Assembly: GCA_037176725.1 (NCBI GenBank)
Contig: JAZBRS010000020.1
Span: forward strand, 90,652,001 to 90,716,000
Reading direction: 5' to 3'
Source: Posidonia oceanica
Lineage: Eukaryota; Streptophyta; Magnoliopsida; Alismatales; Posidoniaceae
DNA: 64,000 nucleotides
The translations under genes were made by a program, and so were the position numbers. A model generated the notes under the pieces. That model was not told the DNA's origin and did no database searches. It worked only from the letters and a program-made list of their open reading frames with translations. Below, in pieces: positions 56,979-64,000 of this stretch (position 1 is its first letter; every line of letters starts with the position of its first letter).

Positions 56979-58457
56979 CCGAAGACGGCCCTGTTGCAGA
57001 TACCCTTCTCCCACCTACACACTTGCATTCTCACTCCTTACATTCTCATCTAACCTGCATCTTCTATCTTGTCTCCTACTTTTGTTCTTGAACATCCGCT
57101 TATGCTTCCTCTATCCTACTCATGCATCATCTCTCTTTCCAAATCATCCTCGTCATCCTCTCAAGACCTGCATCATCTTTTCTCAAATCATCATCATCAT
57201 CCTCTTAAATCACACATTGCATCTTCTGCCTGGTGATGAAAACTAGAAGTGCTTGCCTACTCTGGAAAGAGTCCACCCTGCCTCACCCGGCACTACTTAG
57301 ACGCCTTAGCTAGTGAGAGAGCCACCATCAATCAGGACAGGCGAACTGCCTAAAACTCGTAAGGACATACACCTCTGAGGGAGAAAAAATGCTAAGACAT
57401 GAGTTTGAAAAAAGTGAGAATAGACATCTAGGCTTGGGCACGTCCAAGGAACAGAAGACGAAGACAAAAGCCGGCCCTAGAGATAAGGGTGTGTAGTCTA
57501 ACCTTGCTCCTTCTACCCATCACATAGCAAACCCAAAGCCCACATCCATCACAACACAAACACCCTTCTTTTTACCTCCAAAATGGGGATAGCAAAAGCC
57601 TGTGAAAAAAAAGAGAAGGAAAAAAGCAAACAAACAAAAACAAAAAAAAAGAGAAAAAAAAAAACAACAACAAAAGGGAAAAAAGGGTTAGACAAGGATC
57701 GACCCGAAAATACAGGCAATATCATCCCCCCGTACCTTACAAGAAACCCAAGGGTGTAAGCCTAAAAGGGTCTACCACCTCCCTCCAAGAACAAACACTT
57801 ACCATCTCCTAGCTAGGTGCAGAGAAAGACTGCATACCCACGAGGGAGAAGTCAAAAAAGAGAGCAGAAAGAGTAGGTGTAGGTCCTAAGAGCTCGGCAG
57901 GTAACCTGTCCTCACCACACCACCACCTGTATACTGCCAACACCCATTCTGGAGTGCCACCAGCAAGCTAAGAGTCCAAGTAGGGCCTAGTGAGTCAGGG
58001 ACCACTCCCTTCCTCTGCAGCAGGCACCAAAGCACTCCGTATGCTGAGGGCACCCAAGCATGCTAATCATTTCTTAAGCATATCAACCTGCATCATGCAT
58101 ACATGCATCTTCAATAATCCTTTCCTTCTTATCAATTGTTCCACTCTGCAACTCGCTTCGACTCTGAGACAGTACTCCTTGCCAAGCACGTGTTGATGCC
58201 GTTCGAGCTGCGCTAGTCCAGATCTCCTGCCAAGTCCTCGCCCCGTGTCTACAAGACTGCTATAGAATTCTCCTGCCTATGTGTGCTTAGCAACTATGTT
58301 CTGATATTAACTGCTGAATATTATTGAACTGCTTTATCAACCTCAGATTCTGCTTCCTGTTAAAGATTATATGCCTATGTGTTCTGATTGTCTACAGTAT
58401 TGATAACAGGTACCTTCAAGCTCTGCAGCATCTGCCTGTACCCCTGCGGCCTGCACC
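56979..58457 (+). other. E5 spacer between pol and the third ORF
   Basis: Pyrimidine-rich up to about 57230, then mixed, with an almost pure A/G tract at about 57604-57690. No reading frame of note is present. The purine tract could act as an internal plus-strand primer or simply be low complexity. Confidence 0.65.
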
Positions 58458-59659
58458 ATGGGATATCCAACTCTTGAAACCCCAGTGCACTGTTCTGAAG
58501 CCCTACGGGGCTGGATTGGTAAGTTTACTCAAGAAGACCGCGAGAAGCTACGCCTCTGGGGCATACCCACAAAACTACTGAAGGCGGCTGATGTCGAAGT
58601 AAGCTGTCATCTTCTGTGCGCTGCCGCAAGATTCTGGAAGCTGGCGCACCATGTCTTCCGCTTCGGAAGAACCGAGTTAACACCTACTCTGGAGGAGGTG
58701 CGCCGCATCTGTGGCTTCTCTCAGCTGATGGGACTGCGCATTTTCATGAGGCGTGACAAATACATAGCGGTCCTCTGCAAGCTATCTGGGCTATCTACTG
58801 ACAGGTGCCAGCAAAGACTGATCTACACCAGCAGCCCCCGCCCATGCTGCGCTTGCACTACTTTGATGAAATCATAGACAAGCGTGCTGAACTTGGAGAT
58901 GACCTGTGGCTTCGGGGATTTGTCACCTGATTTCTGGGTGAGCTGATCTTCACTCATGGCCAGATGACAGTCGTGATAGAAATTGTTGAAATCGCACTAG
59001 CTATGGTGACTAGGCAGATCGACCTGGCACTAGTCGTCTTGGCTGAAACTTACTGCGAACTGGACCGCATCTCCCACCACTACCGCCACTTCCACGGTTG
59101 TGGAGTGCTAGTACAGATCCGGCTGGCTGCGCACCTTGAACTGAATTTACTACGCCCCCGCGGCCACATCATTGAAACATACTGCAACAACGGCCACGCT
59201 AGGACAATCAAAAAGGTCCCCGAAGAATACAAGAAGTTATCTGAGCTGACGGACGACACCGTCACCTGGCGCATCATCCCGTCTGCAGCCGAGCCTTTTA
59301 CTATCTTCTTCGATACCCACGATGCGTGACTCGTGGTGCTGCCTGGATTCACCGGAGGCGTGGAGTATCACTTCATCCAGGTCATGCGGCAGTTTGGCCT
59401 CCAGCAGGGCGCCTTCATAGACAGTACAGCCCCAAGACTCCTTCAAGCATATCCTTATGGGACAACATCTGCTACAACAAAGCTGGCTGATCTCATGCAG
59501 CATGGAGTGCGGTCTACTGACCTGGCATCTGCACAAGGCTCGGGATGTACTCCCGAATATCTGACGGAGGTACAAGCTTTCTGGCCTATCAGTGAGATAC
59601 CTCCTAGCGCTCCACAGTTCCCTGATTCCGGAAGGGCAAAGAAAGCCCGAACCGATTAG
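58458..59659 (+). pseudogene. E5 third ORF, DUF7745-like retroelement-associated protein (broken)
   Basis: Downstream of pol, a Met in strong context (CACCATGGG) opens a frame. Its first 95 residues have the pattern W...F....R.KL...G....LL.A.VEV..HLL.AA.RFW...H.VFRFG..ELTPTLEE. This resembles the domain of unknown function DUF7745, found in proteins of plant retroelements. The frame shifts near 58845, continues with a TGA at 58928 and another at 59327, and ends at TAG 59657 after a basic tail (GRAKKARTD). Role is unknown. The homology is by pattern recognition only, and a plant-mobile-domain protein is the main alternative. It is in sense orientation with pol, unlike the antisense ORF of Grande-type elements. 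Confidence 0.6.
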
Positions 59660-60189
59660 AGTGTCCATGTAACTGTCTGCCTATTTTCTGCTGTAAACTT
59701 TGGGCCTGTCACAGGCATGTAATCAAGTTCAATCAATACAAAGGTGTTCTAAGCCAACTGTTTGCATTCCAAATCTGCTTCAAGTGCATGCATCATCATA
59801 TCAATCATATCTGTAGGGCCTCTGGCCAGACTTGCTGCCGAACACTGCAGGAAAGTCCTCATCAGTCAACCCAAGTGCTGACCCATGACATCTGAACAAG
59901 CAAGCTGCCGGGCACCATCATTTGGATCTTCATCAATGGGCTGGCACCCCCAACTGCCCGGTGATAGGCTCGTTAACCTGTCATCATCTTCGGGCTGGTA
60001 TCCCAAACTACTCGTCTGGCAAACACGACAGTTTTGTCTTCATCCTCTGCTTTCGATGCCAAGGACGTGCTGGCCGACTCCTGGTATCATCCTGATACCA
60101 GGGGCATCTTTTGATCGCCCCTTGGTATCACTCTCCCTCTCTTTCCCCCATGATATTCCTAGTGTCATGGGATGATTCGCCTTTGCGAA
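59660..60189 (+). other. E5 3' UTR, proximal part with hairpins
   Basis: It includes GATAGG-CTCGTTAA-CCTGTC near 59963 and the perfect hairpin CCTGGTATC-ATCCT-GATACCAGG at 60080-60102. The latter is overlapped by GATACCAGGGGC/GCCCCTTGGTATC, the reverse complement of the E4 hairpin at 39070-39108. CCATGATA/TGTCATGG follows at about 60149. Confidence 0.75.
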
Positions 60190-60905
60190 ACCCATTTCTT
60201 TGCCAGCCGATAAATCCGATATCTTATCATCTCTCTCCCTTTGCCGGCTGATAAGTCCGATATCTTATCATCCTTTCATCCCCTCTTTGCCGACTGATAA
60301 GTCTGATATCTTTTTATCCTTTCATCCCCTCTTTGCCGACTGATAAGTCCGATATCTTATCATTCTATTCTTTTATTCATTTGCCGGCCGATAAGTCCGA
60401 TATCTTATCATCTCTTTCCCTTTGCCGGTCGATAAGTCTGATATCTTATCATTCCTTTACCCCCTCTTTGCCAGTCGATAAGTCCGATATCTTATCATTC
60501 TATTCTTTCATTCATTTGCCGGCCGATAAGTCTGATATCTTATCATCTCTCTCCCTTTGTCGGCCGATAAGTCCAATATCTTATCATCCCTTCATCCCCT
60601 CTTTGCCAGCCGATAAGTCCGATATCTTATCATTCTATTCTTTTATTCATTTGCCGGTCGATAAGTCCGATATCTTATCATCTCTTTCCCTTTGCCGGTC
60701 GATAAGTCCGATATCTTATCATTCTATTCTTTTATTCATTTGCCAGCCGATAAGTCCGATATCTTATCATCTCTTTCGCTTTGCCAGCTGACAAGTCCAA
60801 TATCTTATCATTCCTTCGTCCCCTCTTTGCCGGCCGATAAGTTCGATATCTTATCATTCTATTCTTTTATTCATTTGTCGGCCGATAAGTCCGATATCTT
60901 ATCAA
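60190..60905. repeat. E5 3' UTR array, about 17 GATAAG-N8-CTTATC hairpin units
   Basis: Units of about 40 bases read TTTGCCGGCCGATAAGTCCGATATC.. followed by a C/T-rich spacer of two alternating kinds. The hairpin is 20 nt. Most copies keep both arms exactly. A few have a mismatch (GACAAG near 60788). Frames across it (for example 60333-60791) merely translate the repeat. Confidence 0.92.
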
Positions 60906-61085
60906 TCCTTTTCAATCAATCAATCACTCTTTTTCTTATGAATCAATCACTCTTTTTCTTATCAAACTTTCAATCAATCAATCCCTCTTTTTCTTATCAA
61001 TCAATCAATCCCTCTTTTTCTTATCAATCATCAATCAATCAATCAATCCCTCTTTTTCTTATCAATCAATCAATCAATCAATGCT
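60906..61085. repeat. E5 3' UTR CAAT/CCCTCTTTTTC tandem repeat
   Basis: Five to six units of (TCAA)n followed by TCCCTCTTTTTCTTA, with variable numbers of TCAA. Confidence 0.9.
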
Positions 61086-62075
61086 CTTCCTGGTTGATAG
61101 GACCGTAAACTATCATCTTGGGCTGATGTCTTATTTAGCCTGTAGTTGTGTTATACGGCTGACATCCAGTAACTGTCCCTCGTAATTGCACTTTCCGGTT
61201 GATAGGACCGTAAACTATCATTCTCTGGGCTGATATCCAAAACTATCACTTGCAAATACGTTATACAGCTGATATCTAGTAACTATCCCTTGCAATTGCA
61301 CTTTCCGGTTGATAGGACCGTAAACTATCGCTCCCGGTTGATAGGCCCGTAAACTATCGCTTCCGGTTGATAGGACCGTAAACTATCACTTGCAATTGCA
61401 TTATATGGCTGATAACCAGTAACTATCCCTCATGATTGCGCTTTCCGGTTGATAGGTCCGTAAACTATCGCTCCCGGTTGATAGGTCCGTAAACTATCAC
61501 TTCCGGTTGATAGGCCCGTAAACTATCGCTTCCGGTTGATAGGACCGTAAACTATCGCTACACCAATCATGTTATACAGCTAATATCTAGTAACTATCAC
61601 TCGCAAATGCCCTTTCCGGTTGATAGGACCGTAAACTATCGCTCCCGGTTGATAGGCCTGTAAACTATCGCTCCCGGTTGATAGGCCCGTAAACTATCGC
61701 TTCCGGTTGATAGGACCGTAAACTATCATTCTCTGGCATTTGCGTTATACGGCTGATATCCAGTAACAATCACTCATGGATTGTACTTCTGGTTGATAGG
61801 ACCGTAAACTATCGCTCCCGGTTGATAGGCCTGTAAACTATCGCTCCCGGTTGATAGGCCCGTAAACTATCGCTCGCGGTTGATAGGCCCGTAAACTATC
61901 GCTTCTGGTTGATAGGACCGTAAACTATCCTGCACAATCATGTTTTACGGCTGATATCCAGTAACTATCACTCACAACTGCTTCCGGTTGATAGGTTCGT
62001 AAACTATCGCTTCCGGTTGATAGGTCCGTAAACTACCGCTTCCGGTTGATAGGACCGTAAACTATTCGGCCGTAA
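61086..62075. repeat. E5 3' UTR array, about 21 GATAG(G)-CCGTAAA-CTATC hairpin units
   Basis: Units of about 29-30 bases read CCGGTTGATAGGACCGTAAAC.., grouped in runs of one to five. The runs are separated by GGCTGATATCCAGTAACTATC-type units, themselves GATA/TATC hairpins. The sequence is homologous to the reverse complement of the E4 GATAGGT-TTAACGG-ACCTATC hairpin. Confidence 0.92.
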
Positions 62076-62089
62076 GCCCGACACCTTAT

Positions 62090-62610
62090 CACCCTCTTCG
62101 CGCGACTTTGTCCCAGGAAGGCAAAGTCCTGCATCCCCTTTGCGATAGGAGAGTCGGTCTCTCTCCCCTCGCACCCATTTTGCTAGCTTGCTCCCCGGGC
62201 GGGGACAAGCTGCACTTTTCTTCCTCGCCTTGTCGCACAAGTTTGGCCTGCCTACCGAGTCTTTGCGCCACATCGCGTTTCTTTTTAGCATTCTTCTTTT
62301 GCATCACCTTTGCACTTTTCTTTTCTAGCACTGCACACTAGTCCAGTGTCATCATCATCCTGTGCTGCATCAGCATTCGTATTTGTACTAACTTTTGCAC
62401 TAATATTTGCATTGCATTTGCATTGGCATGCATTGCATACTTTGCATCTCATCCATCTACACCTGCACCTTTGCATTGCGGCAACGGGCTATGATTTTCG
62501 GTGCATCTGGCGAATAAGTAACTCACGCCCATAGCAAACCTCTACTCCCATCGGTCAGATGGGGTGTCTTGTCAACCTTGAGCAACGGCCTCGCTTCGCT
62601 TGACCTCGCT
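62090..62610 (+). other. E5 3' UTR, distal part
   Basis: It contains one GACTTTG-N11-CAAAGTC hairpin (62104-62128), the same 25-nt design as the E1 array. TGCATTTGCATTGG words and a GTC/GAGCGAGG stretch that resembles the E1 and E4 3' UTR ends (62560-62610) follow. No gene is seen. Confidence 0.7.
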
Positions 62611-62624
62611 CAGGGAGGGGCATC
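62611..62624 (+). promoter_or_regulatory. E5 polypurine tract
   Basis: CAGGGAGGGGCATC lies immediately before the 3' LTR start. Confidence 0.92.
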
Positions 62625-64000
62625 TGTTGACACCCCATTTTGACAGGCTTGAATCAATTGGAATCTCCTAGTGACTTCTGGATCCAAACCTAGGTCAAAA
62701 CTACACATTCCTTTTCATCCTACCCTTCAAAACAAGCCTAAACTTGACCTAAGATTACACCCCTTTTCCTAGCCCAAAACCTATCCAAAAACCATAAGAA
62801 AACTCACCATCCCCAACTTGGCAAACCTACCCAAACACTTAGAAATTTTCAAACCAAAATCACTCCCAAAAATCCCAGAAAACCTAGGTAAAACTACCCT
62901 TTTTCGACACCTTAAAACCCTTCCAAAACTTTCCCAAAACTAAACCAAAACCCTAGGTCCAACACTAGAGACCCAAAGCCACACACTCCCCAAATTTCAC
63001 CTCTTTCCAAAACTTCTAATCCCTCCATTCACCCAAATTATCCTTTTCTCTCTCTTGGATTATTCTTTTCTCTCTCCTCTCTCTCTCTTGATTATCCTCC
63101 CTCTTTTCACCCCCTTCTCTCCCTTCTTCTTGCCTAGCTGTGGGCCCCCCTTGTGCATCTATCTCTTCTCAATCTTATCTTTATTTTTATCTTATTTTTA
63201 GCATTTTCTTCGACTTTCAGAAAATCACTTTCTCTCAAATCCTCTCTTTCCTCTTTACTCCTCCATTTCTCCCTTTTCTTCTTCCTTTTCCTTTTCTTTT
63301 CCTCCCATCTACAAAATCCCTAAAAAAAACCTTAAAAACCTCTAAAACTATAAAACAAGAGGAAAACAAACCAAAATCCTAAGAAAAATAATTAAAAAAC
63401 TTAAACAAATAATTAAAAACTAAAACCTAACTAAATCTAGCTAAAATGGAAAACCATGAATGCAAGCTAAAAAATGCAAAACAAACAAAAAGAAAATGCT
63501 ATAAAATCAAGGGAAAAACCAAAATATGATCAAAACAAATAAAAGTAAAAATCCTATTAAAAACAACCAAGAAAACAAATCCTAAAAGAAAGAAAACACT
63601 TAAGAAATGCAAGGGCTAGTAATTAAGAAAGAAAAACTTAAACTTAACAATTCTAAAAGAAACAATTCGAAAACTTGATCAAAAAATAAAAACAAACAAT
63701 CAAAAATCCAAAAACACCTAATCAAAACTTAACAAGAAAGCTTAACTAAAAAATATTAAAAGAAATTAACAAACAAAATCAAATCTAAAAGGAAACTTAA
63801 ACAAAACCCTAAAAAGATTAAAATCAAAAATCTAAAACTCACCCTAACTAATCTAAAAACAAACTTTAAAAAATCCTAATTAATATCCCAAGTGTTTAAC
63901 AAGAAAAACATAATTAAAAAAAAACAACTTAAAAGACTTAACAAACATTTAAACAAAATCAAAAACAAATCAAAACAAAGAAAACCCCAAAAACCCTAAT
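62625..64000 (+). repeat. E5 3' LTR, first 1,376 bases
   Basis: Aligned to 41097-42459. It has one 11-base insertion (ATCTTATTTTT near 63193) and about 40 other differences. Nearly all lie in the first 950 bases; the last 420 differ at about one position. Confidence 0.95.

Larger units (their letters stand above)
41097..64000 (+). mobile_element. E5: Tat/Ogre-type Ty3/gypsy element, nearly complete (3' LTR cut by window end)
   Basis: The 5' LTR is 41097-46865 (5,769 bp), the primer site 46867-46884, the leader to 48198, gag-pol 48199-56978, a third ORF 58458-59659, the repeat-rich 3' UTR to 62610, the polypurine tract 62611-62624, and the 3' LTR from 62625. The two LTR copies agree at about 96-97% by eye over the 1.37 kb both visible, so this is the youngest element of the stack. 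Dual RNase H, the primer type, very long LTRs, 3' UTR tandem repeats and no chromodomain place it in the Tat lineage. Total internal length is about 15.8 kb. The left target flank is GATAG (41092-41096). Confidence 0.95.

Noticed and set aside
60333..61108. Open frames of 138-152 residues in the E5 3' UTR
   Set aside because: They are translations of the GATAAG hairpin array and the CAAT/CTTTTTC repeat, with no domain.

Overview
The window is plant nuclear heterochromatin made almost entirely of Ty3/gypsy LTR retrotransposons inserted into one another. I see no host gene, rRNA, tRNA or prokaryotic signal. The evidence for an angiosperm with a large genome is the Tekay-type chromovirus, several Tat/Ogre-type elements with very long LTRs (2-6 kb), dual RNase H, tandem repeats in the 3' untranslated region, and many C-to-T/G-to-A stop codons. 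I cannot name the species.

Layout. E0 (1-6921, minus) is the 5' half of a Tekay/Del element: integrase, RT-RNase H, protease, gag, initiator-Met-type primer site and 5' LTR. A related, older Tekay-like LTR follows (6922-10103), then about 360 bases of unassigned DNA. From 10466 rightward lies a Russian-doll stack of Tat-type elements whose right halves are outside the window. E1 (minus, 3' LTR 10466-23678, 3' UTR to 25698) is interrupted by E2 (plus, 5' LTR 25699-31478, leader to 32347). E2 is interrupted by E3 (minus, 3' LTR 32348-33768), E3 by E4 (minus, 3' LTR 34043-37214, 3' UTR to 41096), and E4 by E5 (plus, 5' LTR 41097-46865, internal 46866-62624, 3' LTR from 62625). Three solo LTRs with perfect 5-bp target duplications sit inside these LTRs: S2 (11344-22373, TSD CCAAC) in E1's LTR, S1 (15273-21199, TSD GTGGG) inside S2, and S3 (27535-30648, TSD GTATT) in E2's LTR.

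Coding content. E5 carries a complete gag-protease-RT-RNase H-second RNase H-integrase frame (48199-56978). It is broken by 14 stop codons and only one frame change. A third, downstream ORF (58458-59659) resembles the retroelement-associated DUF7745 family. E0 carries the Tekay polyprotein, with a 121-bp segment between zinc knuckles and protease that looks like a frame-restoring intron.

Most unusual feature. Several unrelated LTRs and 3' UTRs here carry amplified short hairpins of fixed size whose two arms change together. They are 29-nt units (9-11-9) dispersed in the E4 LTR, 25-nt units (7-11-7) in the E1 3' UTR array, 20-nt GATA hairpins in the E4 and E5 3' UTRs, CGCC/GGCG hairpins in the E3 LTR, and GGTCGACC palindromes in the E0 LTR. 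The paired changes point to selection on, or a copying mechanism that depends on, secondary structure.
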